From positions 8,525,021 through 8,589,020 of the forward strand of contig OW388303.1 of the NCBI GenBank assembly GCA_936450465.1: DNA of 64,000 nt, read 5' to 3'. How positions within the stretch are numbered: the first letter of the stretch is position 1; each line of letters starts with the position of its first letter. Both the position numbers and the translations under genes were made by a program. Of the stretch, positions 34,501 to 47,028 are shown piece by piece. This DNA is from Gibbula magus (taxonomy: Eukaryota; Mollusca; Gastropoda; Trochida; Trochidae). Under the pieces are notes generated by a model that did not search any database, had not been told where the DNA came from, and saw only the letters and a program-made list of their open reading frames with translations.

Positions 34501-36925
34501 TTTAAGTTAGACAGTTTCCGCCTTCTTTCTAAATTGACAATGGCCACGTTTGTAGTGTATCTTTGTCAGTGCATAGTTCAACACTGCAAACTCATAGCAC
34601 GTTGTTTGATACCTCGTTAGAATGGGAAATGATTACTCTATATGGGGAAATCATTATTAGTTTGATAATAAACGTAACGAATGAGTTATAAGCATTTTAT
34701 CTTGATCAATTGCGACTTTATTTTGTACTGTAAACAAAGGGGGTAAATCCTACTTTCGTTTTACATGATGGACAGGAATAGGTTGCTGTGGCTTAACACA
34801 TTTACACATAATCGTGTAACTTTCTGGAATGACTGCTGATATAATGTACCTGATAGGAAATGAATCATTGCATATATGTGCTGAATCCGTTTAAAGTCGC
34901 TTGCGACTATATTTTCGTTTGCTATTTATAGCCAAAACTGTTGATATGAAACTTTCATTTGCTATTCCTAATGGAGAGTGAAATGAAATGAGGAATCTTG
35001 TACTGTCATATCAGTTGTCTGCTGATGCCACATTAAGCATGAAGGAATATAATTTTCCATATCAACAGACACTGCTTTTTGACCCTAATGTCAGTCTGGT
35101 GGACATATTATATGTGAGCAGACATAATTGGATACACCATATGCCTAATTCCCGTACTGATACGTTTACCACACTTGCCATATGGTCTCAGAGTGAGATA
35201 GTTATTGTCTATTTGTATATTATGTACATGTAACCTAGCTTACGATTTGAAAAAATAAACCAACTAGCTAAGCATTCAATATATTTTAAAAAAATAATCA
35301 CATATGCAAAATAAGTTTAAAATACATGATTACGTAACTTAATTAGTTTGAATTTAGCATACATGCAACACATGGTCGGTAAGAATAAATACCCGAATTT
35401 GAATACAAATTTAATATCCTATATAATAATTGACCTTGGTTGTACATCTATTGTTGTGTGCTTGAATTAATCACCAAAATACAGCATTTGAAAGACAAGC
35501 GACATAAAGGAAGTATGTTTCACTGCAAGCAGTAAAAAGGAACTTGGTTTAAATAAAATTAAAACACAAATATAGTATTCAGAGAACAAGTACCAAATAC
35601 AGCCAGCTAAACATAGCAACGTTAAAGATGAGACTGTTTTAGTGCCATCAAAAGGACATTAACTGATTTTTATTTCTGACAATTGTAGCATCCAATGACA
35701 TGACATATGATAGTATTGGAATGATGACCTTAGTTATATAACTTATTTGATACATTCATATGTAAAGATTGCCAATGACTGCTTTGTTTATATTCATTTA
35801 TTAAGTAACAATTTTACTACTTGCGAGTTGTGAATTATACATATAAAAAATGACTAAATTTAATAAATGTGATTGTGATTTCGATTTGATGAAGTTTAAA
35901 GTGTTAAAGTGATTCAATGCCGCTTTATCGTTACTCTTAAAAAGCTATTTAATTACATATAGTTGGATGGATTGTAGGCATAATATATTGTATTGATATT
36001 GTGATTGAGAATTTAAGATGATGTTCAATACAAATTATGCCATCATGTTACTGCCTGAAGGAAGAAGCATACTAACATCAAAGAATGGAATTTCATGGAA
36101 TTGCTAAATTAGGTATATTAGTATATCAGTACAATATACCCTGAACTTAGTATAGCCCAGTATAGTCAGTAAGTCATCAGCGCATTGTTCACCATTTGCT
36201 ACCGCCTTGTGGCACCCGTTGTTGAAAGCAATGCAAATTTCTCTAAAAAAAGGATGTTTCCTATTTTAAGCCAGGGGGTTAAACGAAAAAAATGTAGTAT
36301 GCAGTATGCAGAATTTCAAACATCAATGAAATTTCAGAAATACAAAAATGTATAGAAATATAGGTACATCAATCATAAAATGCATTTATAAAACCAAGTT
36401 ATGTTTTAATATGACACTTGTCATGGTAATTTAATTCTTAATTAAACTTGTTTTTGAAAAAGTTACAAACAGATCAAACAGAATTAGACAGCACACTCTT
36501 TTAAAAAATACATATAAAGTGGAGATAACTATTCATAAGCAAGTTCAAGTGAACCTTTCCACTGTAAAAAAGTTTATAGAGCTTAACAATTATTCCATAT
36601 TTCCATATTTCCACAGCGAATATGAGAGAATTTATCGTAATGTTAACAAAACAATAATTTGAATTTCTAATGTGACACTGTTGCTGGACATGAACATCGA
36701 CGCAGAGCTACAAGGCTATGGACATTTAAAACTAACAACTGACGGGTTCGGGAACAAAGGCACTTCTTTGAAATAGTCGGATATTGCCAGTGTAAATGAA
36801 AAACAAACAACATTTCGAACATTTTCATGAATCTGCATTTGCTGGTTAGTTTTAAATTACTTGTATCGTTTATATTATGTACCTCACTGAAATACTGTAA
36901 CAGTTGTATCACCATTTTATTTTAG
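34501..36925. other. AT-rich spacer, nothing certain
   Basis: An 81-aa frame on + at 34988-35233 (FPYQQTLLFDPNVSLVDILY) has no clear splice borders or known domain. The rest is AT-rich and without repeats I can pair. Confidence 0.35.
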
Positions 36926-37101
36926 CTCACAAATGCTTTGATTGATAAAACATATGTTCGGTATGACATAATGCCAGTTGTAATGCCCCTTTGTGATGAT
37001 CATGACCTCGTATCAATACTTACGTTATTGAACACTTTATGCAATTTGCTTGCCTATGTTGACCAGTATTGCCCTGCAAGTGATCAAGTGCGAATGAGAG
37101 C
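36926..37101 (+). CDS. Internal exon of an unrecognised host gene
   Basis: A 176-nt segment sits between a strong acceptor (CCATTTTATTTTAG, ending 36925) and a consensus donor GTAAGT (37102-37107). The frame starting at its first base is open throughout (58 codons plus 2 nt) and meets a stop only two bases beyond the donor. The peptide includes TNALIDKTYVRYDIMPVVMP, then CDDHDLVSILTLLNTLCNLL, then AYVDQYCPASDQVRMRA. Leu-rich amphipathic helices like these are seen in HEAT/ARM-type helical proteins, but I cannot name a family. It ends in phase 2. Neighbouring exons were not found, so introns must be long. Confidence 0.55.
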
Positions 37102-37461
37102 GTAAGTTACATTTTAAAAAAAATATATGTATGATAAAGGTACATGTAGATCTTTATTATATCAATATAATTATTTACAACAAATTTGCAGGTTCAACTT
37201 CCCTTTTTAAAGTCATCATATTAAAATGGTGATACTCAAATCCTAATTTTCATATGGAAGGCCAGAGCTTTGAAGTACATAATACAACTGTGCATCTATA
37301 TACGTATTATTGCTTAGATTAATTTCGATTTTCTATGGCATTCACGTGTATACTATGTCAGTGATAGACATTTTGAACACATTTATAAATTAGCCTTAAT
37401 AATTGTTTTGGAATGTTAAACCTGCCTATTTTTTTGTCAGTGAAACTTCATGGTAAAAAGA

Positions 37462-37787
37462 GGGCGACGGGATAGCGCAGTGGATAGTGCATTCGGCTTC
37501 GGATCAAGAGGTCCGGGGTTCGAATCCCGCCAGGAATCCCGCCAGGGGCACGGCAACTTCGTCTTCAGTAGAGAACTGTTCTACACGCAGTAAGGTTTGG
37601 GTGCAATGCTACACTGAAAATCAGTGCAGTACCACCAATGGTTCGCTAGTTCCAGCCGATGCTCGCAGGTTTCACCACAATGCATAGCCACGTGGCGTTG
37701 CAGACTTTCTCCCTGCCACAATACTAGCAGCCGCGATATAAGTGAAATACTCCTGTAAACGGCGTTAAACCCCGAATCACCTCGCCT
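37462..37787 (+). mobile_element. tRNA-derived SINE, full length, with target duplication
   Basis: Head GACGGGATAGCGCAGTGG, B box GGGTTCGAATCCC, then a short internal duplication of CCCGCCAGG, the usual body and GGCGTTAAACCCC...CACCTCGCCT end. Direct TGGTAAA copies at 37451-37457 and 37787-37793 look like the target-site duplication. Confidence 0.92.
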
Positions 37788-38412
37788 GGTAAAGGGAAAC
37801 CAGAACAGATATAACATTCAGACCATTCTCATATCACACAACTTCAGAAACCTATGCATCACTATAAATAATGATCTGTGTTAGTCTTTATGAACGTCTG
37901 CTGGCTCCTGATTATATTCATTCAATTTTATACTTGCAATAGCAGATGACTGATGTTTTGCATCTCTTAAAGATTCATACATTTAGCTGGATGACATGAA
38001 AACGATGAATTTAATTAATTCTGATCAATAGCCAATTTCCCTCTGCGAATAGTCACCATTTCCAAGCGGATATATTACTGAGTGTTGTAGACAAGAACTT
38101 GTCTGAATAACGCTGCGACCTATATCTGTGTTAGACATGCCTTATTTTGTTAATAACTAATGTATTAAGGTTGATTTAGAAAGTAGGAAAAAATATACAA
38201 TGTCTCTAACTAGTATTGAGAGGAATATTACAGCATTTCTAGTCTCAAAAGATGTCACAAATATCGAGATTTATTTCCGACCTATGATTCATGCCAAAAT
38301 TGTCTGTTTGAAACGTTTATTACTTGCATCAGTGGAGGTCTTAGAAGTAAACATACTTCGATGCAATAATAGTTTTGATAATAATTAGAACAAGTGTTAG
38401 CCACTAACATGG

Positions 38413-39365
38413 CAATGTCCCCCGCCGGTGACATTGAGTTAGTAAGACACATCATTGGAGCTACTTCATATATTGCATTATTGGTAAAAAATGACATGAT
38501 GATCAGCAAATTTTAAGACTTTGGGTGCTTGGGTTCATGATATATCGTGTTAATAAGAGTTCCAAAAGTGGTCAAAGTGTTTTGGTGACCTTGAAAATAA
38601 GGTAAATGTCACCGAAATTGACTGGTGTGTGTGTCCTCCCCAAATGTAGGCTGACACCAAATTTGAAGACTTTGGATGCAACACTTCATGAGATATCACG
38701 TTAACAAGAGTTCAAAAAGTGGTCAAAGTGTAGAGGTGACCTTGAAAATAAGGTCAAGGTCACCAAATCGACTGGTGTCTGCGTCGTCCTCCAATGTAGA
38801 CTGACATCAAATTTGAAAACATTTGGTCCAACCGGTCATGATATATCGCGTAAGCAAGAGTTTGAAATGTGGTCAAAGTGTCGCGGTGACCTTGAAAAAA
38901 GTCAAGGTCACCAAAATCCGGTGGTGTCTGCGTCATCCCCCAGTGTAGACTGATTCCAAGTTTAAAGACTTTGAGTCCAAACGGTCAAGATGTATCATGT
39001 TAACAAGAGTTAGAAAAGTGGTCAAAGTGTCACGGTGACCTTGAATCACCAAAATCAACTGATGTCTGCGTCTGTCCCCAATGTAGGCTGACAACTCATT
39101 AGAAAAACTTTGGATGCAATGTTTCATGAGATATCGCCTAAACAAGAGTTCAAAGAGTAGTCAAAGTGTCCTGGTGACCTTGAAAAAAAAACCAAGGTCA
39201 CCAACATTGACTGGTGCCTGAGTCTTCCCACAATGTAGGCAGACACCAAATTTGAAGACTTTGGATGCAACGCTTCATGAGAAACAAGAAATGTGACGTA
39301 CGGACGGACGTACGGACGCCGCTGAATACATAGTCCCCCCTTCCGCGTTGCGGCGGGGGACAATA
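38413..39365. mobile_element. Tandem-core (pearl-like) element
   Basis: About five units of roughly 150 bp (register marks near 38520, 38671, 38821, 38970, 39109 and 39260). Each contains AAGAGTT, GTGGTCAAAGTG, GGTGACCTTGAAAA...CAAGGTCACC (a short stem) and AATGTAGRCTGACA. The block is bracketed by short inverted ends: AATGTCCCCCGCCG on the left, CGGCGGGGGACAATA on the right, the latter preceded by CGGACGGACGTACGGACG. This layout resembles bivalve pearl elements, which have tandem cores between short flanks; placement in that family is inference. Confidence 0.8.
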
Positions 39366-41616
39366 ATTAGCATTTGCAAAGACTAATGTTGCAAAAGTCC
39401 ATTTAGGTGAAATTTAATGCAACATAAATGTTTCACGCTGGTTTTACACGCTGGTCGTTTACTGTTATTCAAACTGAGGAAAGTACAAGGTAAGACGAAA
39501 TTAACAACCTGTCCTCACCAGCCACGACGTCATAAATGTAATCTCACGTGAGGACGTTTCATGGGATAACACTCCTTCTAGACACATTAAGTAACTAGGA
39601 TTACATGCAATGTTTACACCAATCCTATTCATCTATCCACGGGATTTAATTCCGTAGCAGAGTACATACTGTAAATGTATTGCCATTTTCTAATCACTTT
39701 CATCAGATCCAGACCATACTATCTTACATGAACCTCGTTAATGAGATACCAATGTGTGTTGTTGGGAGTCACATGTGACAGACACTGTCGGTGATGCAAT
39801 CTTATTAAAAAGTACTGACAATTAGACAAACGTAATGTTTGTTAATTGGTACAAGTTTTGACATGCTTGAAACGAGCTAAGCTTAGTGCAAGCAATGCAG
39901 TATGTAACGTCTGTAATTAATATCACAAAAACAGCTCCGTACACTACGTGTGTCATTCAATAACGGCATCCTCGTCATTCGATGATACTCAATCATGGCG
40001 TACAGATAGCTTAAAGTGATATTATATCCCGAAACACTATATATTCAATAGTACAATGTCAATGTCAGATTTGTTCATTATCTAAATGGCATGTCTGTTA
40101 AATTTATTGTTTTGATCGAATCGTTATTTTATTATTAGCAGCTATGGTATTTGTTTAATTAATACCTTATAACAACATCCAAATACATTCATGTTAACGA
40201 CTCACAGACCAATACTGAATTTGCTTAAGATAGCGCGCATGTATAATGAATTTGATTTATTAAGGGAACATGTGCATGATCTTTATATGAAATGTAATTA
40301 TGCATTAAATTTGATGATTTCATGAACATTTCCCAACTTGAGTATGAAACCTTCAGCTAAGAGAACCCTCGAATATATGTTCTACATTCATTATGGTCAT
40401 AATAAAACGATCGAATCAGTCATGCTACGTGACTGTTCTAATGCTACGATTGACCTCACAATCACCAACATGATTAGTTTGTCAGTCAGATGGATATAAC
40501 AGAATCCTGAGAACACCTTCTCTTGTTAGCCTTGTGATGAATCATTGTCTACATTGCTTATGTGTATCCATACATGATTAGACTATCAAACACGTATCCT
40601 AAGATAGCATTCTATATAGGAACTGTCCTATCACACATAATTCATGATTCACATGAGTTACCAAAGGATCAAACTGTCACAGTCAAATTTGTTCACATCC
40701 TTTACTGACTGATCTAACACAATTGTTGCCTCTTATGGTAATCCTTAGATAACCACAAAAACCATGATACATCTATGTGCACTTTCAATAATGGATACTG
40801 CTGAAGGATAAAACTTCATTTCAAATTTGGAGATGATATACCTATTAAAATAATGTGACTGTTGTGCATTATTGGTGACTTTGCAGTAAAGTAGTCTCAA
40901 AGTAGAAACTGCCTCAATGCAATAATGAGAACATCCTTTTGTGTCTCTATAAGTTTCCTTTTTTTGTTTACCTGATCGGTTTAAATAATGTAACCTTAGA
41001 AATATTTAAAATATTTATTTTGTATTGATTCACCTCAACCTGCGACAAGACTGAAACGTTATTTGCAAACATTACCACGTGCGTTGCTATTTTTAGACGT
41101 TTGCACCACGTGTTGTACTATTTATAGAATGTTTTCATTCGCGTCGCAACAAGACCGGATGTCCATTGTTGACTCTGTGTGGGAAGATAGTGTTGTCAGT
41201 GGTTTTTCTCTCTTGAGTGAGTTACCATTTATACTTACATTATGAACACGTCTTCTCTCTAGAGTTTCTGGATAGTTATGTATCAGAAGGCTACTTGTTA
41301 CACGCTGTTCCCAGACTCCAGCAGTGATTATAATGGCAGTCTGTCGAAGGGACGTGTTTATAATGCAGTTACGATCATGTGTTATGTTCTCTTTTTATTA
41401 TTTGACTCGGTTTTCTACCTCCTCCTTCAGTGTTAATAACAGTAATATTCTGTATTTTCATTTCTTCAATATTTGTTGTTTTTTGTTTTTGTTTTTTTTT
41501 CTACAGCAAAAATGTTCCCATTTGCTACTTTTGCCATTTGCCTTCAATCCACCATGCCATTTATCAATTACATGCATATTGCTCCTAGACCTTCTATGTT
41601 AACACAATATTATCTC
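39366..41616. other. AT-rich spacer, nothing recognised
   Basis: No exon or repeat partner was found. 41070-41135 has a short direct repeat (ACCACGTGCGTTGCTATTTTTAGA and ACCACGTGTTGTACTATTTATAGA, one mismatched pair of about 24 bp). Confidence 0.4.
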
Positions 41617-42719
41617 ATATTGAAATGAATAAGGCTGTTAAGAATATTACAATGATTTCAACAAATTGGAGAAGTTTAGCTGACAAAAATAAGAGAAAAG
41701 AAGTTATGAATATGGCAAGAACAAAATATTCAATCATCTGCCTACAGGACATTCATATTGCTCCTGAAAAAGTTTATATTATGAAAAATGAATGAGGTTT
41801 GCAATGTATAATTGCCCCTTTCAGATCCAATTCAAGAGATGTAACAATACCTTTTTAATAATGATATAGACTTTACTATGCATAGAGCAATTATAGATGA
41901 AAACGCAGACATAAGAGTAGAAGATAAAATAGTTTATGGACCCAATACTGACGATCCAACTTTTTATATAAACTTTATATAAATTAAGAAATGTTTATAA
42001 TTTTTATAATGACTATTGTTATTGTAGGGGATTGGAATTTAGCATTGGACCCAACAATAGACCTTGAAAATTATACACACATAAATAACCCAAAAGCTAG
42101 AGATGAGGTATTAAACTGTCTTGAATAGTGTAGTCTCTATGGTTTATGGAGAGAATTAAATAGAAATGAGAAGAAATATATCTGGTGGGAAAACAACCTA
42201 GGCGACAGGCCGGACAGAACCCCATTTCACAGGATATACATGTATGTGACATTACCTTTGATACTGATATCTTACAAGGCTATTAATCAGATCACTCTAC
42301 CATTTCTCTTAATCAGGAAAGAGGGAGGGGTTATTGGAAGTTCTATAATTCTCCTGCTTCTTAATCCTGAATATGGAAACCTAGTTAGGAATACATTGAA
42401 ATAAACTATTAACGAGTACACACTATCTGATCCAGTAAATTATGATTATCCAAGAGAAATACAGCTTAATATTGATGATAATTTATATTTGGAAACTTTC
42501 CTAATGAAAACCAGGGGTAGGACTATATCTTACTCTACATATCTGAAGAAAAACAAAAAGGATAGAACTGCTGAATTAGAATCTAGAATAAAGTCCTTGA
42601 AGAAGATATATGATGAGATTTAGAGATTTAGATTGAATTATCAGTTAAAAACATTAAAAATAACAAAAGCCCTGGAATTGATGGCTTCCCAATTGATAAT
42701 TTTACACTTTTTTTTAGCT
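41617..42719 (+). pseudogene. Old LINE, left part (endonuclease to start of RT)
   Basis: Translation in shifting frames gives ISTNWRSLADKNKRKEV and ARTKYSIICLQDIHI (the N-terminal APE endonuclease strands of L1/Tx1-type LINEs) and IVYGPNTDDPTFY. The linker follows, then NNKSPGIDGFPIDNFT at 42650-42703, the first RT block. Many stops and frameshifts show it is dead. The frame continues after the insertion at 47240. A matching ORF1 was not found upstream. Confidence 0.85.
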
Positions 42720-43379
42720 CATCAGGCCTGAAAGGCCCGATGGGCTTTTGGCATGGCATGGCGTCCGGCGTCCGTCCGTCCGTCCGTCCATCCGTCTGAA
42801 AACTTTTAGCTTTTTCGACTTCTTCTCCAGAACGGTTAACCAATGACTCTAGAGACTCCTTGGCCAATGTGGATTCTAAATTGTAGATTTCGTGACCCCG
42901 TGACCCCAAATGAGGTTACAGGGGTCACTTCCTTAAAAACCTATTTTCATCTTCTTCTCCAGTTCCAAAAGGTCTAGAGAGCTGAAAAGTTGTGTGCAGA
43001 CTCCTTGGCCAATGTGGATTCTAAATTGTAGATTTCGTGACCCCATGACCCCAAATGGGGTCACAGGGGTCACTTCCTTAAAAACCTATTTCCATCTTCT
43101 TCTCCAGTTCCAAAAGGTCTAGAGGGCTGTGTGCAGACTCCTTGGCCAATGGGGATTCTAAATTGTAGATTTCGTGACCCCAAATGGGGTCACATCCTTA
43201 AAAACCTATTTTCATCTTCTTCTCCAGTTTCAAAAGTTCAAGAGAGCTGAAAAGTAGTGTGCAGACTCCTTGGCCAATGGGGATTCCAAATTGTAGATTG
43301 TGTGACCTTTTGACACCAAATGAGGTCACAGTGGTCATGATCTAAGAACATATATTTTGCTTGTTAACAATAACTTAAA
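42720..43379. repeat. Tandem-core repeat inserted in the old LINE, left part
   Basis: Begins AGCTCATCAGGCC, a GGCCTGAAAGGCC stem and a (CCGT)n run, then about four units of 128-145 bp. Each has CTCCTTGGCCAATG, ATTCTAAATTGTAGATT, GTGACCCCAAATG and CATCTTCTTCTCCAG. It interrupts the LINE reading frame within a T-run. The remaining right end lies at 47174-47239, beyond the younger LINE. Confidence 0.85.
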
Positions 43380-43450
43380 AAATTAAAACAGAATGGGGGT
43401 CAGAAGCTCGATTTAGCTCTTTTAGTAGCCAATCAAGAGGGGTTGCAATC

Positions 43451-44029
43451 ATGTTTCAAAATAATTTTGACTTCCAGATACTAGATGAAGTTTGCGACAA
43501 TGACAATGGAAATTATTTGATTCTCAAAATCAAAACAAGTGATGATATATTTACTGTTACAAATATATATGGTCCAAATGTTGACACACCAGAATTTTAC
43601 ACAAACATTAAGAATTTAATCAACAAACTTGATTGTGAAATTAATATCATATGTGGGGATTTTAATCTCGTACAAAATCAAGAAAAAGATACATACAACT
43701 ACAAGCACATAAATAATCCAAAAGCAAGAGACGTTGTTATAGATATGATAGAAGAACTAAACCTATATGATCCTTGGCGCGAAGCTAATATGAGAACAAA
43801 AAGATACACATGGAGAAAACCAAAGCCACTAAAACAAGCCAGATTGGACTTCTTCTTGATAAGTAAAACTCTAGAGAAATCGGTATTGTCATCAGATATA
43901 CTGGCAGGTTATAGATCCGACCATTCACTGATCACACTAGAACTCCAGTTCACTAAACTTGTAGGGGACGTGGATTTTGGAAGTTTAACAATAGTCTGTT
44001 GCATGACCAAGAATATGTACGCAAAGTAA
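43451..44029 (+). pseudogene. LINE APE-type endonuclease, N-terminally truncated
   Basis: A 192-aa frame, in frame from about 43391 without a start codon. It is the C-terminal part of an exonuclease-endonuclease-phosphatase domain that nicks target DNA. Visible are VTNIYGPN (residues 37-43), CGDFNLV (68-74) with the catalytic Asp and Asn, RLDFFLIS (131-138) and RSDHSL (155-160) with the terminal catalytic Asp-His. The N-terminal metal-binding Glu strand is missing through 5' truncation. After residue 170 the frame leaves the LINE protein; the RT frame takes over in a different register through a one-base change in the GGGG run near 43963-43966. Confidence 0.9.
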
Positions 44030-47028
44030 AGAACATTATCAATGAGACATTTGATGAATATAGTAGAGCTGATAACGAAGGGGGGAAACACTTAATTATT
44101 AATGATCAACTATTCTTTGAAGTCCTACTGTGTAACATTCGAGGTTCAACTATAAAGTATTCCTCCATCAAAAAGCGTGAAAGGTTGAAAGAGGAAAAAG
44201 AAATAAATGATTCACTTGAGGAATTGGAAATTTCATTGGATGCTAAACATCATGAAAAAGAGAAAGAAGAAATACTTAAAGAAATAAATGAACTTAAGCT
44301 CAGGCAATTGGAAATTAATAAAGTAAAAACAGAAGGAATAATGATTAGAGCTAAGTCAAATTGGCAGGAAAAAGGTGAAAAACCAACTAAATATTTTCTT
44401 TCCTTAGAAAAACAGAAATTTGTCAACAAGGCAATAACCAAATTGAAAGATGATAATACTCTAATTACTGATACTAAACCTATTATTAAACATGTTCAGG
44501 GTTACTACAAAAACTTGTACTCTACTCAAGGTGCAAAAAATATAAGCTTAAAAGACTTCTTCAAAGAAACAAATATTCCTAAATTATCCACTGAAAATTC
44601 TAAATTACTTGAAGGAGAACTTCAATATGAAGAAGTCCTAAATGCTCTAAAAAATATGAAGAATGATAAAAGTCCTGGACCATCTGGATATACAACAGAA
44701 TTTTTTAAATTCTTTTGGAAGGATATTCATTCTTTTTTGATAAACTCACTGAATTATGCTTATTTACAGGGGGAATTGTCAATTAGTCAAAAACAAGGCC
44801 TTATTACATGTATACCTAAAAAGGGAAAACCAAAAGAATACATAAAGAACTACAGACCAATATCCCTATTGAATATATCATACAAAATAGCATCAGCTAC
44901 AATTGCAGCTCGCATTAAAAATTTTCTACCAACTGTTATCAGCGAGGACCAAAAAGGATTTATGAAAGGCAGATATATTGGCGATTGTACTAGACTTGTT
45001 GCAGACATAATGGAATACACAGAACAAATGAATATACCAGGCCTACTTATACTAATCGACTTTGAAAAGGCATTTGACTCGGTAGAATGGAAATTTATTG
45101 AAAACTGTTTGGACTTCCTAAATTTTGGTCCGTCCATTACACATTGGATTAGAACTTTTTACAACGATATAAAGTCAAGTGTTCTTGTAAACGGTTTCTC
45201 CAGTGACTTCTTTAACATTACCAGAGGCTGCAGACAAGGTGACCCACTATCGCCTTACCTCTTTCTTATCTGTACAGAAATCCTGGCACACATGTTGAGA
45301 GAAAATAAAAATGTTAAAGGTATTAAGTTCTTAGACACTGAATACTTACTTACACAGTTTGCAGATGACACAACACTTATTTTGGATGGAACGGAAAATT
45401 TTTTTCAAGCAACCCTAAACATACTAAATAAGTACGCTGAAATTTCTGGCCTCAAAATAAACATAGAAAAAACGAAAATAGTATGGATTGGCTCCACGAA
45501 ATATTCAACTATCGAATACTGTCAGACCTATAAGCTAGACTGGACTCAAAGACCCTTTACTTTACTTGGTATCCAGTTTCAACATAACCAGGCAGAAATG
45601 GTTGAAAGAAATTATAAAGATAAACTCAAACAAGTTGACAAGACAATGGCAATGTGGTTAAGAAGAGATCTTACTCCATTTGGCAGAATAACCGTACTTA
45701 AAAGCTTAATATTACCATCACTAAATCACCTGTTTACTATGCTGCCAAACCCAAACAATGATACTATTCAAACTCTACAAAAGAAATGTTTTAAGTTCGT
45801 TTGGAAAGAAAAGCCTGACAAGATTAAGAGAAATACTATTATTCAATCGTATAAAGAAGGGGGGCTAAAAGTACCCCTAATTCTGGAAACAATACAAGCT
45901 CAAAAACTCTCATGGCTACGCAGAACATTCGTACAACAATCTAATATAGCCAATCTTATAAGTTTTGCTGTTCCAAAAAAAAGCCTTCATCCAACAGAGA
46001 TGGGAGCAAATTATCTAAGGCGCTTCATAATTCCAAATATCAATAATGCTTTTTGGCGAGATGTCTATGAAGCATGGGCAAACATACAATCTCTTCAAAC
46101 AAATGATATTGATACCGCAACTTCACAACAATACATATGGGCAAACGACAATATAACTGTTGGAAAAAAACCTATTATCTATAAACATTACTTGAATGCA
46201 AATATTAAATTCATAAATGATTTTCTTAAAGAAGATGGTATTTTTCTTACATATGATGAATTTATTTCCATATACAATGTCAAGACAAATTTTCTAGAAT
46301 ATATGGGTATCATACAATCCATCAGAAGTTACCTTCTTTTGCAAAACCAAACTCCTTATAAAATACAACAGCCATTTATGCCAAATAACCTACATATTCT
46401 TTTCAAAGAACGCAAAGGGTGCAAACTATTCTATTCTGCCTTGCTAAGGAAATATCATTTTCAAGGAAAGCTCAATTGTCAACTTAAATGGGAACGGGAT
46501 ATCAAGGTGGATATATCGGAATCACTCTGGCAAATTTACAATTATATACCCTTCAGAACAACAGGTATTACACATCTAAGATGGCTACAATATAAAATTG
46601 TACACAGAATTATAACAACAAACAGGGACCTATTTAACTATAACTTGATACCATCTGCTTCTTGTTCGTTTTGTGATGTTGAAGCTGAATCAATTGTCCA
46701 TCTATTCTGTGAGTGTGTACATGTAAAAAGGTTGTGGCAACAATTAGTCAACTGGATCGAATATGATACAGGCACAAGATTAATTCTAGATGAAAAACAT
46801 ATACTCTTTGGTTTTAAAGAAAAAAGAAATGATGTCCTAAATTTAATCCTCATTGCAACGAAATACTTTATATATGTGAAAAAATGTTCAAACTCGCTTC
46901 CAAACTTTGTTGGATTGAAAAACTACCTTCGTATCGTATATGAAATTGAGAGATTTACTGCCTTTTCAAACTGTAACTTCGGAAAATTCTTCACCTTTTG
47001 GTCATCGTGCCACAACCTCTTCACATAA
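43999..47028 (+). CDS. LINE ORF2 reverse transcriptase region (Tx1/L1 type)
   Basis: A 1009-aa open frame with no stop. A Lys/Glu-rich linker (about 50-120) is followed by RT blocks: KSPGPSGYTTEFF (about 223), NYRPISLLNISYK (about 293), LIDFEKAFDS with the first catalytic Asp (about 351), GCRQGDPLSP (about 410) and FADDT with the Asp pair (about 453). A C-terminal Cys/His cluster, CSFC...HLFCEC (about 887-905), is typical of L1/Tx1 ORF2. All catalytic RT residues are present. The Met at 43999 lies inside the endonuclease-RT junction, so it is not the native start; the native polyprotein has lost its endonuclease frame by one base. It would make the RT that copies the element's own RNA at the nicked target. 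Confidence 0.93.
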   Translation: MHDQEYVRKVKNIINETFDEYSRADNEGGKHLIINDQLFFEVLLCNIRGSTIKYSSIKKRERLKEEKEINDSLEELEISLDAKHHEKEKEEILKEINELKLRQLEINKVKTEGIMIRAKSNWQEKGEKPTKYFLSLEKQKFVNKAITKLKDDNTLITDTKPIIKHVQGYYKNLYSTQGAKNISLKDFFKETNIPKLSTENSKLLEGELQYEEVLNALKNMKNDKSPGPSGYTTEFFKFFWKDIHSFLINSLNYAYLQGELSISQKQGLITCIPKKGKPKEYIKNYRPISLLNISYKIASATIAARIKNFLPTVISEDQKGFMKGRYIGDCTRLVADIMEYTEQMNIPGLLILIDFEKAFDSVEWKFIENCLDFLNFGPSITHWIRTFYNDIKSSVLVNGFSSDFFNITRGCRQGDPLSPYLFLICTEILAHMLRENKNVKGIKFLDTEYLLTQFADDTTLILDGTENFFQATLNILNKYAEISGLKINIEKTKIVWIGSTKYSTIEYCQTYKLDWTQRPFTLLGIQFQHNQAEMVERNYKDKLKQVDKTMAMWLRRDLTPFGRITVLKSLILPSLNHLFTMLPNPNNDTIQTLQKKCFKFVWKEKPDKIKRNTIIQSYKEGGLKVPLILETIQAQKLSWLRRTFVQQSNIANLISFAVPKKSLHPTEMGANYLRRFIIPNINNAFWRDVYEAWANIQSLQTNDIDTATSQQYIWANDNITVGKKPIIYKHYLNANIKFINDFLKEDGIFLTYDEFISIYNVKTNFLEYMGIIQSIRSYLLLQNQTPYKIQQPFMPNNLHILFKERKGCKLFYSALLRKYHFQGKLNCQLKWERDIKVDISESLWQIYNYIPFRTTGITHLRWLQYKIVHRIITTNRDLFNYNLIPSASCSFCDVEAESIVHLFCECVHVKRLWQQLVNWIEYDTGTRLILDEKHILFGFKEKRNDVLNLILIATKYFIYVKKCSNSLPNFVGLKNYLRIVYEIERFTAFSNCNFGKFFTFWSSCHNLFT

